From assembly GCF_041320665.1 (NCBI RefSeq), contig NZ_CP166730.1:1612001-1676000 (forward strand): 64,000 nucleotides of DNA, read 5' to 3'. Source of the DNA: Comamonas sp. GB3 AK4-5 (GTDB lineage: Bacteria > Pseudomonadota > Gammaproteobacteria > Burkholderiales > Burkholderiaceae_C). Shown here one piece after another: positions 24,545 through 33,000 of the stretch (within the stretch, counting starts at the first letter, position 1; the number at the start of each line of letters is the position of its first letter). Under the pieces are notes generated by a model. The model worked only from the letters and a program-made list of their open reading frames with translations. It did no database searches and was not told the DNA's origin. Position numbers and translations under genes: made by a program.

Positions 24545-26053
24545 ATGATGGATTTTGTTTCCCTGCTGGACCAGCAGGCTCGCACCCGTCCCGAACAAGT
24601 GGCATTGCGCGCCCAGGAGCGCGAGTGGAGCTATGCCGCCCTGGCGGATGCCGGCAGGCGCGCGGCCGCCGTGCTCCATGGTCAGGGCGTGCGCGCCGGG
24701 GACCGCGTGGCCCTGCTGTGTCTGAACACGCCGGGCTTTGTGCTGGCGCTGCTGGGGGCCTGGCGCCTGGGCGCGGCCGTGGTGCCCATCAACCACAAGC
24801 TACAGCCGCCCGAGCTGGCCTATATCCTGCAGCACAGCAAGGCCTCGGTGGGCATTGTGGACGGCACGCTGGCTGCCCGGCTGGCCCAGGCCGATAGCAG
24901 CACCCGCTGGCTGAGCACCGACAGCGCGGCGGGCGGCCTGGCCTGCTTTGACACCCTGCTGGAGCAAGCCTGGCCTGCACCTTCGCATGAGAGCTTGCCT
25001 GGGGCCGCTACCTTGGCCGAAATCCTCTACACCTCGGGCACCACGGGCCGGCCCAAGGGCTGTCTGCACAGCCATGGCAATGTGTTTCACGCCGCCCTGT
25101 GCGCGGCCGTCAGCACCAGTCTGTCGCCGCAGGAGCGCACGCTGGTCGCCATGCCGGTGTGGCATTCCTCACCGCTGAACAACTGGCTGCTGGGCACGCT
25201 GCTGGTGGGCGGCACGGCGGTGCTGATGCGCGAGTACGCGCCCCAGGCATTTCTGGAGACGCTGGAGCGCGAGCGCATCAGCTTTACCTTTGGTGCGCCG
25301 ATTGCCTTTTTGGCGCCGCTGTCGGTCGTGCCCGATGTGGCAGCCTATGACTTCAGCGCCATGCGGCTGTGGGCCTATGGCGGTGGCCCGCTGGGGGCCG
25401 ACATGGCGCGCAAGCTGGCCCAGGCCTACCGCAGCGACCGCTTCATGCAGGTCTATGGCATGACGGAATCCGGCCCGCTGGGCACGGTGCTCTACCCGGA
25501 GGAGGCGATTGCCAAGGCCGGCTCCATAGGCCGCTGCGCCGTGCCGGGCGTGTTGCTGGAGGTACGCCATCCTGACGGGCAGCGCTGCGCGCCGGGCGAG
25601 ACCGGAGAGATCCACATGCGCTCCGTGGCCATGATGCAGGGCTATCTGGATGATGCGTCCGCCACGGCTGCAGCCTTTGATGCCGAGGGCTGGTACCGCA
25701 GCGGCGATCTGGCGCGGCTGGACGAGGATGGCTACCTCTACATCGTGGACCGGCTCAAGGACATGATCGTCACCGGCGGCGAGAACGTGTATTCCAAAGA
25801 GGTGGAGGATGTGCTGTCCACCCACCCCGATGTGCAGGATGTGGCGGTGGTGGGCCGGCCCCACCCGGAATGGGGCGAGACCGTGACCGCGGTGCTGGTG
25901 CTCAAGCCAGCGCGGACATGGGACGAGCAGGGCGTGCGCGACTTTCTGGCGCCGCGCCTGGCGCACTACAAGATTCCCCGCCGCTACGAACTGCGCGACA
26001 GCCTGCCGCGCACCGCCACCGGCAAGCTGGTCAAGCATTTGCTGAGAGGGTAG
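24545..26053 (+). CDS. AMP-dependent acyl-CoA synthetase/ligase
   Basis: A 502-residue ANL-superfamily adenylating enzyme that makes an acyl-CoA from a carboxylic acid, ATP and CoA. It has the P-loop-like motif YTSGTTGRPKG near residue 163, YGMTESG, the YRSGDLARLDEDGY motif, the hinge DRLKDMI, and the C-terminal Lys motif TATGKLVKHLL. The ATG is at 24545, with an alternative next to it at 24548. A terminator-like hairpin sits immediately upstream, so transcription may be attenuated. The acid substrate is unknown; context points to an organic acid brought in by Bug-type transport. Confidence 0.93.
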   Translation: MMDFVSLLDQQARTRPEQVALRAQEREWSYAALADAGRRAAAVLHGQGVRAGDRVALLCLNTPGFVLALLGAWRLGAAVVPINHKLQPPELAYILQHSKASVGIVDGTLAARLAQADSSTRWLSTDSAAGGLACFDTLLEQAWPAPSHESLPGAATLAEILYTSGTTGRPKGCLHSHGNVFHAALCAAVSTSLSPQERTLVAMPVWHSSPLNNWLLGTLLVGGTAVLMREYAPQAFLETLERERISFTFGAPIAFLAPLSVVPDVAAYDFSAMRLWAYGGGPLGADMARKLAQAYRSDRFMQVYGMTESGPLGTVLYPEEAIAKAGSIGRCAVPGVLLEVRHPDGQRCAPGETGEIHMRSVAMMQGYLDDASATAAAFDAEGWYRSGDLARLDEDGYLYIVDRLKDMIVTGGENVYSKEVEDVLSTHPDVQDVAVVGRPHPEWGETVTAVLVLKPARTWDEQGVRDFLAPRLAHYKIPRRYELRDSLPRTATGKLVKHLLRG

Positions 26054-26077
26054 TCGTTAGATCGTGAATACGCTCTT

Positions 26078-26104
26078 AGGCTGCTCTTCTATAAAGAGCA
26101 GCCT
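26078..26104. terminator. Terminator-like hairpin between convergent genes
   Basis: Perfect 11-bp stem AGGCTGCTCTT / AAGAGCAGCCT with a five-base loop lies in the 62-base gap between the convergent ligase and flavin oxidoreductase genes. No T-run follows on either strand. The 20 bases just left of it resemble one arm of the hairpin at 42381. Confidence 0.7.
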
Positions 26105-26115
26105 GCGCAATCCCG

Positions 26116-27222
26116 TCAAGCACCAAACAGGGTTTTGGCCCCATGGGGCTGGCAGCGCTGGTACTGCGGCGCGGCGTGGATCTGGGCGCCCAGTTGGCGC
26201 GCTGCCTCCCAGGGCCAGCGCGGGTGGTAGAGCATGGCGCGGGCCACGCCGATAGCATCGGCCTGGTCGGCTTGCAGCACGGCCTCGGCCTGGTGCGGAT
26301 CGGTGATCAGACCCACGGCAATCACCGGCATGGCGCCTTGCAGACTGTCTTTCAACGCTGCGGCCAGTGGCACCTGGTAGCCGGGGCCCACGGGGATTTT
26401 TTGCTCAGGATGCAGCGCGGCGCTGGACACATGCAAAAAGTCGCAGCCGCGTTCCGCCAAGGCCTGGGCCAACTGCTGGCTTTGCGCCAGGTCCCAGCCT
26501 GCGGGTTCCATCCAGTCGGTGGCGCTGATGCGCACCCCCACGCTCATATGCGGTGCCACGGCGGTGCGCACCGCGTCGAACACCTCCAGTGTCAGCCGCA
26601 TGCGGTTGTCCAGACAGCCGCCGTAATGGTCGGTGCGCTGGTTGGACAGCGGTGACAGAAACTGGTGCAGCAGATAGCCATGGGCAGCATGGAGCTCGAT
26701 GGCGTCCAGGCCCAGCTGCTGGGCACGCAGGGCCGCATCCACAAAGGCCTGGGTGATGCTGGCAATCTCCTGCAAAGAGGCCTGGCGCGGCGCGGGATCG
26801 GCGGGGGAGAAGGGCAGATCGCTGGCGCTGACCGTGGGCCAGGCCAGGGCATCGTTGGCCGGCAACGCGCCGCCACCTTCCCAGGGCCTGCGGCTGCTGG
26901 CCTTGCGGCCGGCATGGGCCAGCTGCACGGCGATGGGTATGGGGCTGCTGCGGCGGATGTGCTGCACCACCGTGCGCAAGGCCTCGGTGTGGGCGTCGCT
27001 CCACAGACCCAGGTCGTAGGCGCTGATGCGACCGCGCTCCTCTACCGCCGTGGCTTCCAGCACCAGCAGTCCGGCACCCGACTGGGCCAGGTTGCCGTAG
27101 TGCATCAAATGGAAATCAGTGGCCAGCCCGTCCTGCGCGGAATACATGCACATGGGCGGAATGACGATGCGGTTGGCCAGGCGCAGCGGGCCGAAAGCGA
27201 GGGGGGAGAACAGGATAGACAT
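26116..27222 (-). CDS. NADH:flavin oxidoreductase (Old Yellow Enzyme, YqjM-like)
   Basis: A 368-residue FMN ene-reductase. Its start, LFSPLAFGPLRLANRIVIPP, and the YqjM-type segment CMYSAQDGLATDFHLMHYG place it in the thermophilic-like OYE class. Further motifs are QLAHAGRKAS, the active-site LHAAHGYLLHQFLSP with the substrate-binding His pair, and NQRTDHYGG. Such enzymes reduce the C=C bond of enones or enoyl-type compounds with NAD(P)H. The ATG at 27222 gives the family N-terminus. It converges on the acyl-CoA ligase. It may belong to the same catabolic cluster, but that is inference. Confidence 0.93.
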   Translation of the reverse strand: MSILFSPLAFGPLRLANRIVIPPMCMYSAQDGLATDFHLMHYGNLAQSGAGLLVLEATAVEERGRISAYDLGLWSDAHTEALRTVVQHIRRSSPIPIAVQLAHAGRKASSRRPWEGGGALPANDALAWPTVSASDLPFSPADPAPRQASLQEIASITQAFVDAALRAQQLGLDAIELHAAHGYLLHQFLSPLSNQRTDHYGGCLDNRMRLTLEVFDAVRTAVAPHMSVGVRISATDWMEPAGWDLAQSQQLAQALAERGCDFLHVSSAALHPEQKIPVGPGYQVPLAAALKDSLQGAMPVIAVGLITDPHQAEAVLQADQADAIGVARAMLYHPRWPWEAARQLGAQIHAAPQYQRCQPHGAKTLFGA

Positions 27223-27528
27223 GGGGGCGTGGAACTCCAGAAATGCTGCTTTGCAGCATGACATAGCTTGCGGCGGGAGGCTGTCAAATCCAAGACTGCG
27301 AAGATTTATTCATTTTCAGAAAAAAAATTCAATTCATCATTTCTAAATCGAATGAGTAAATGTGTTTTTCTGCAAAAAATCACAAGAATCAGTGATTGTC
27401 TGCAGGGCTGTGGGCACCTAGCATCACAAATCTTTACAAACAAAGCGCCTGTATCTGCCCGGGCATACGTGGGCGCATCGCTGGCGAGTTGGCTGGAATT
27501 CACTTTGCGACGTTTTCGCCTTTTTCAC
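27223..27528. other. A/T-rich promoter region upstream of the secretion cluster
   Basis: The segment 27290-27400 is markedly A/T-rich, with runs of A and T unlike the flanking coding DNA. It should hold the promoters of the flavin oxidoreductase (leftward) and of the TolC-like gene (rightward). The rightward frame is open through it, but it lacks coding character and the lipoprotein start at 27529 is much better. No operator is recognised. Confidence 0.55.
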
Positions 27529-29064
27529 ATGAATACATATTCGTTCCTTGCTTGCTTGCCCCCCATGGTGGGCCGCGCCTCGCTTTGGCTGGGCAGTGGT
27601 CTGGTGCTGACGGGCTGCGCCAGTTTCAATGCCCAGCCTTTGACCGAGGATGAACTGCGCAGCCAGGTGCAGGCCGATCACCAGCAACTGACACAAGACA
27701 TGGTGCCGTTGCCGGCCACTGTCACGCTGGAAGAGGCGATTGCCCGCGCCATCAAATACAACGCAGTCCAGCGCTTGCGCGCCATGGAAGAAGCGCTGGC
27801 ACACAACACATTTGAAGCCAGCAAGTTCGACATGCTGCCCAAGCTGGTGGCGTCGGCAGGCTACCGCGACCGCAGCAAGGACTTGATCACCCGTAGCGAG
27901 GACTTTGTCACCGGCCACTTCTCACAGGGCAATCCCTATATTTCGACGGACAAGGAATCCACGCTGTACTCGCTGGGCTTTTCCTGGAGCCTGCTGGACT
28001 TTGGTCAAAGCTATTACGCCGCGCGCCAGAACGCCGACCGTGCGCTGATTGCCGAAGAGCGCCGCCGCAAGACCTTGCACAACCTGGTGCAAGACGTGCG
28101 CACCGCCTACTGGCGCGTGGCCGCCCACCAGGCCCTGCAGGCCTCGCTGCGCGGCGCCACCCAGTCGGCCGACCTGGCGCTGGCAGATGTGCGCAAGGTC
28201 GAGTCCGAGAAGCTGCGCTCGCCGCTGGAGCCGCTGCGCTACCAGCGCCAGCTGCTGGAAAACCTGCGCCTGCTGGAGACGATTGAGCAAGAGCTTTCGC
28301 CGGCCCGCATCGAGCTGGCCGCGCTGATGGGCCTGGTGCCCGGACAGGCCGGTGGCGCTTGGAAGGTGGTGGAGCCCGCGCCCGGCGCCCACCAAAGCTG
28401 GCTGCAGCGCCCGGTGGAAGATATGGAAGCCCTGGCCTTGCTGCGCAACCCCGACCTGCGTGAAAGTCAGTATGGCGCCCGCATTGCCCGTGAAGAAACC
28501 AAGCGCGTGCTGCTGCGCATGTTCCCCGGCCTGTCGTTCAACTACGCACTCAACCACAGCACCGACAGCTATCTGATCAACGACAGCTGGCGCGAAGCTG
28601 GTGTGCAAATCTCCTTCAACCTGCTCGGCCTGCTGTCCGTTCCCGCGCAAAACCGCCTGGCCAAAGCCGGCGTGGCCCTGGCCGACCAAAAGCGCATGGC
28701 CACGCAAATGGCCGTGCTCAGCCAGCTGCACATTGCACGCCTGCAGTTTGCCAACGCCGCACACCAGTACGAGAGAGCCGACGCGATTGCGGAGGTGGAC
28801 CAGCGCCTGACCCAGCATGTGGACAACCAGGTCAAGGTCGAAAAGCAGACCCGCCAGGACAGCGTGGCCCAACAGACCGCATCCATTCTGTCCACGCTGC
28901 GGCGCTACCAGGCCTTGGCCACGCTGCAGTCCGCAGGCTCGCGTCTGCAGGCCACGCTGGGGCTGGAGCCGGTGATTGAGGGCTCCGACAAACTGCCGCT
29001 GCCCGAGCTGACCAGCGCTGTCGGCCAGGCCCTGCAACGCTGGGAAGCGGGGCAGTTGCAATGA
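27529..29064 (+). CDS. TolC-family outer-membrane efflux lipoprotein
   Basis: A 511-residue outer-membrane factor. The N-terminus is a lipoprotein signal with lipobox LTGC (Cys about residue 31). The body is rich in long amphipathic helices (for example ARAIKYNAVQRLRAMEEALA and the SADLALADVRKVESEKLRSP region), as in the OEP domain that forms TolC trimers. It probably makes the outer-membrane channel for the export system encoded here. Its stop overlaps the next gene's start as ATGA, so it is coupled to the HlyD-type adaptor. It is the first gene of the cluster that runs to 41222. Confidence 0.88.
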   Translation: MNTYSFLACLPPMVGRASLWLGSGLVLTGCASFNAQPLTEDELRSQVQADHQQLTQDMVPLPATVTLEEAIARAIKYNAVQRLRAMEEALAHNTFEASKFDMLPKLVASAGYRDRSKDLITRSEDFVTGHFSQGNPYISTDKESTLYSLGFSWSLLDFGQSYYAARQNADRALIAEERRRKTLHNLVQDVRTAYWRVAAHQALQASLRGATQSADLALADVRKVESEKLRSPLEPLRYQRQLLENLRLLETIEQELSPARIELAALMGLVPGQAGGAWKVVEPAPGAHQSWLQRPVEDMEALALLRNPDLRESQYGARIAREETKRVLLRMFPGLSFNYALNHSTDSYLINDSWREAGVQISFNLLGLLSVPAQNRLAKAGVALADQKRMATQMAVLSQLHIARLQFANAAHQYERADAIAEVDQRLTQHVDNQVKVEKQTRQDSVAQQTASILSTLRRYQALATLQSAGSRLQATLGLEPVIEGSDKLPLPELTSAVGQALQRWEAGQLQ

Positions 29065-29867
29065 AGGCGCATCACATGCTGCGCAGCGCTGCATTCTTTG
29101 GGGTGAGCATGGCTGTCATGCTTGCGGTACAAGCACAGCCAGCTCCGGTATCCGTAGCAAAAAAGCCGGCGGCAGCCATGCCCGGCGTGACCAGCGCGCT
29201 GGAGCAGCGCGACATCCGCGCCCAACTGGCGCCGCGCCGCTACACCACGCTGGCGGCCGAAATCGGCGCCAAGGTGCAACGCCTGCCCGTGGTGGAGGGT
29301 GGCGCCTTTCGCCAAGGCCAGTTGCTGGTGCAGTTTGATTGCAGCCTGCAGCAGGCCCAGCTGAACAAGGCCCAGGCTGGCGTGGATGCCACCGAGAAAA
29401 CCTGGCGTGCCAACCAGCGCCTGGCCGAGCTGAACTCGGTGGGCAAGATCGAGCTGGACACCTCCCAGGCCGAATGGAACAAGGCCCGTGCCGATGCGGC
29501 GGCCAGCCGCAGCCTGCTGGGCAAATGCCAGATCACCGCGCCCTATGCCGGCCGCATCGCCGAGCAAAAAATCCGAGAGCAGCAATACGCCCAGCCCGGT
29601 CAGGCGCTGTTGGACATCCTGGATGACAGCGTGCTGGAGCTGGAGTTTCTGGTGCCATCACGTTGGCTGAGCTGGCTGCACCAGGGCACGGCCTTTGAGG
29701 TGCGCATAGACGAAACCGGCAAAACCTACCCGGCCAAGGTGCAGCGCCTGGCCGCGCGGGTGGATCCGGTGAGCCAGTCCATCAAGGTCAACGCCGCCAT
29801 CCACGGCAAGTTCCCCGAGCTGATTGCCGGCATGAGCGGTCAGGTGCTGATGGCGCCGTCGCAGTAA
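29061..29867 (+). CDS. HlyD/RND-type periplasmic adaptor subunit
   Basis: A 268-residue membrane-fusion protein with a Sec-type signal ending near VQAQ. It has the two lipoyl half-motifs (AEIGAKVQRLPVVEGGAFRQ and ITAPYAGRIAEQKIREQQYA), a short alpha-helical hairpin between them, and a beta-barrel region. It is shorter than typical RND adaptors and lacks a long C-terminal domain. It overlaps the TolC-like gene by four bases. It probably links the TolC channel to an inner-membrane component. No RND pump or ABC exporter is next to it; the inner-membrane candidates are the two proteins encoded after the giant gene. Confidence 0.88.
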   Translation: MKAHHMLRSAAFFGVSMAVMLAVQAQPAPVSVAKKPAAAMPGVTSALEQRDIRAQLAPRRYTTLAAEIGAKVQRLPVVEGGAFRQGQLLVQFDCSLQQAQLNKAQAGVDATEKTWRANQRLAELNSVGKIELDTSQAEWNKARADAAASRSLLGKCQITAPYAGRIAEQKIREQQYAQPGQALLDILDDSVLELEFLVPSRWLSWLHQGTAFEVRIDETGKTYPAKVQRLAARVDPVSQSIKVNAAIHGKFPELIAGMSGQVLMAPSQ

Positions 29868-29890
29868 CCCCACTTTTTCAGGAGCAGCCT

Positions 29891-29944
29891 GTGCTGATGC
29901 CCTATGGCTTTGAAAGCAATCTCTTGCTGAAAACCACGCTGTAA
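29891..29944 (+). CDS. Possible 17-codon leader peptide
   Basis: A GTG at 29891 is preceded by CAGGAG at a good distance and opens a short frame, MLMPYGFESNLLLKTTL, that ends at TAA. It lies in the 196-base gap before the giant gene. It could be a regulatory leader peptide or just chance; nothing else supports it. Confidence 0.2.
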   Translation: MLMPYGFESNLLLKTTL

Positions 29945-30063
29945 GCGCATGGGTAGCTCCTGAAATTCAATAAGCCAGGCCCGTAGCACTCCCAGCGATT
30001 GCCCCATGCCAATGCCAGCTCGCCCGTGAAAAGGGCTGCCAAGGCACAAGGAAGGAAAATTTG

Positions 30064-33000
30064 ATGACCACACCACACAAGCCCTTCTGGCGCCGCTGGA
30101 TGCAAGCCTCCACAGCTTCCAACGCCACGCTGCTGACCGGCAAAACCCCCAACGGACCAGTCAGTGCCATGCGCCCCTTGGCGCTGGAGCAGCGCTTTAT
30201 GTTTGACGGCGCGGGTGCAGTCGATGCCGTACATGCCGCACATGCGGTGGCTGACGGCGTAACCACCACCACCGACGCGGCAGCGGACACCACCAGCGCA
30301 CTGCGCCATGCGCTGATGGCGGAGGTGCCCGCGGCTGACAGCCAGCGCCAGGAAGTGGTGGTGCTCAATGCTACGGGTGTTAACCCACCCATATTGGTGT
30401 CTGCGACCTTCTCCGACAGCGCACTGAAAATTGGCGAAACCTCCACCGTCACCTTTGTGTTCTCCACGGCGGTCACCAGTTTCACCACGGCCGATCTCAC
30501 CACCCCCAACGGCCAAATCACCAGCCTGAGCAGCGGCGATGGCGGGACCACCTGGACCGGCACCTTTACCCCGAACGCGGGCGTGACAGATTCCACCAAC
30601 GTCATCACGGTGGACCTGAGCGGTGTTACCAGCGTCAGTGGTGGCTTCGTCGGCAGCGGCACTGCCGACTCCAGCAACTACGCCATCGACACGCTGGCGC
30701 CCAGTGTCAGCTCCGTTTCCGCAACAACCGCCAATGGCAGCTACGTCGCCGGGCAGAGCGTCGATATCACCGTCAACTTCAACGACAACGTGACGGTTTC
30801 GGGCACGCCGCAGCTGACGCTGGAAACCGGTAGCTCCGACCGGGTTGTGAACTACCTCAGCGGCTCGGGCACCAATACCCTGACCTTCCGCTACACCATA
30901 CAGGCAGGTGATACCAGCCTGGATCTGGACTATGTCAACAGCAATGCGCTGACACTCAACGGCGGCGCCATCCGCGACAGCGCCGGCAATGATGCAACGC
31001 TGACCTTGGCGGCACCTGGCACAGCTGGCTCCCTGGGGGCCAACAAGGCCATTGTGATCGACTCGGCACCCAGCATCAGCAATCTGAGTGGCGACAGCGT
31101 GGCCTGGCCGGGCGCAGGCAATACGGTCACGCTCGATGTGGCCAGCAACGCCACCCTTTCTGACGCGGAATTTGGTGCGCTCAACAGCGGCAACGGCAAC
31201 TGGAGTGGCGGTAGCCTGACGGTGCAGCGCGCCGGCACAGCGGCCTCTGCGGATGTTTTTGGCTTCAATACATCCGGTGCCTTGTTCACCGTAAGCGGTG
31301 GCAACTTGCAATCCAACGGGCTGACGTTTGCGACGTTCACCAGCACCGGCGGCGTGTTGGCGATCACCTTCACCAGCAGCGGCACGACAGCCACCACCGC
31401 CTTGGCGCAGGATGTGCTGCAACGCATAACCTATCGCAATGACACGCCGGCTGGCGATGCAACCATCCGCTTCAGCGTGAACGATGGCATCAGTACCACC
31501 ACAGCCGATGTGACGGTGGCCAGTGACACGATCTACGTTACCAATGCCATCGACACGAGCACGATCGATGTCTCCGACGGCGTGAGCTTCAGCGAAGCGA
31601 TTGCAATTGCCGCAGCAGATATCACCGGCAAGCAGACGATCGTGATCGACGCCAGCCTGGCTGGCCAAACAGTATCGATCTCAGCTGCTACCGCTTTAAA
31701 TGAAAACTTGACCCTTGACCTCGGGTTGGCCCATGGTGTCACCCTCGCGGGTGGTTCGTTGGCGATAGGTGCTGGTTTTAACTTGGAGGTCGTTATCGGT
31801 TCAGGTAATACCGCCACCATCGCGGCAACCTTGACGAATCTGGGCAGCTTCACCAAAAGCGGAGCCGGCACCCTGACCCTGTCTGGCGCTAATACCTACA
31901 CAGGCACCACAACGGTTTCTGCGGGCGTCCTGGAGCTGAATGGTGGCCTGGCCTTATCCAATAACAATTCAGTTTCAGTTTCTTCGGGTGCTGAATTAAA
32001 GGTGAGCAATAGCGAGGAAATCGGCGCATTGAGTGGATCGGGCACTGTGAGGGTGAGCACCAGCCAAACGCTGACGGTTGGCAATGTTGTGTCCAGTATA
32101 TTTTCCGGCAGCCTTACCGGTAATGGTGGACTGACTGTGAGCCAGACAATGGGCAACACCAACACATTGACCCTCAACGGTGACAATACCGGTTTGGGTG
32201 CTCAGATACGTGTGATCAATTACGGTCGGTTGATTGTGGATGGTGAAAATGCAATCGGCGACAATACCTCGGTTACTGTCAATAGCAATGCGATATTCAC
32301 TTTATCGTCGAACCAAACCATTGGCAGCCTGGCTAGTAATCTTTCTACTGCCAGTATCCAGTTGGGTAGTTTTACCCTGACTGTCGGTGGTAATCACACC
32401 AGCACTACCGTCTCTGGTGTGATTTCCGGTACCGGTTCATTGGTGAAGCAAGGCAGCGGCACGCTGACCTTGGATTCGGGCAGTAACAGCTACTCGGGCG
32501 GAACCACGTTGAGCGCGGGCGTTCTGTCTGTGCAGGCCGGCGGCGCTCTTGGCAGTGGTGCCATTACCTTCAACGGTGGTGCCATGGATATCGGAACCAC
32601 CACGCCGTTGACCTTTGCCAATATGGTCCAAATGACATCCGCCGGCACCATCCGCTTCATCGAAGATGCAGAAGCCACCTTCAGCGGCGCTTTCACCGGT
32701 AGCGGTGCCCTGACTGTGACGGGCGCGGCAGGTGGAGCACGTGAGGTGTTGACGCTGAGCAACAGCGCCAACTCGGCAGGATGGAGCGGCACGATGACGG
32801 CAACCAACGCCACCTTCCAGGTGGCTGCCGACAGCATGCTGAGTTCAGGCTCGATCACCCTCAACAACGGCAGCGTCTTGTTGACTACCGCCGCGACCAC
32901 CATTGACAACGCCGTGAATATTGGCGGCGCAGCCATTCTCTATTCCAATTCCGGTGCGTTGGTATTGTCCGGCGTGGTGTCGGGTTCGGGCGCGCTGACC

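Noticed and set aside
21892..24585. An 897-codon open frame on the minus strand spanning the AidB-like gene
   Set aside because: Only the last 213 codons have TetR character. The rest is antisense to a clear acyl-CoA dehydrogenase and has the His/Gln/Arg-rich composition of a GC-rich shadow frame.
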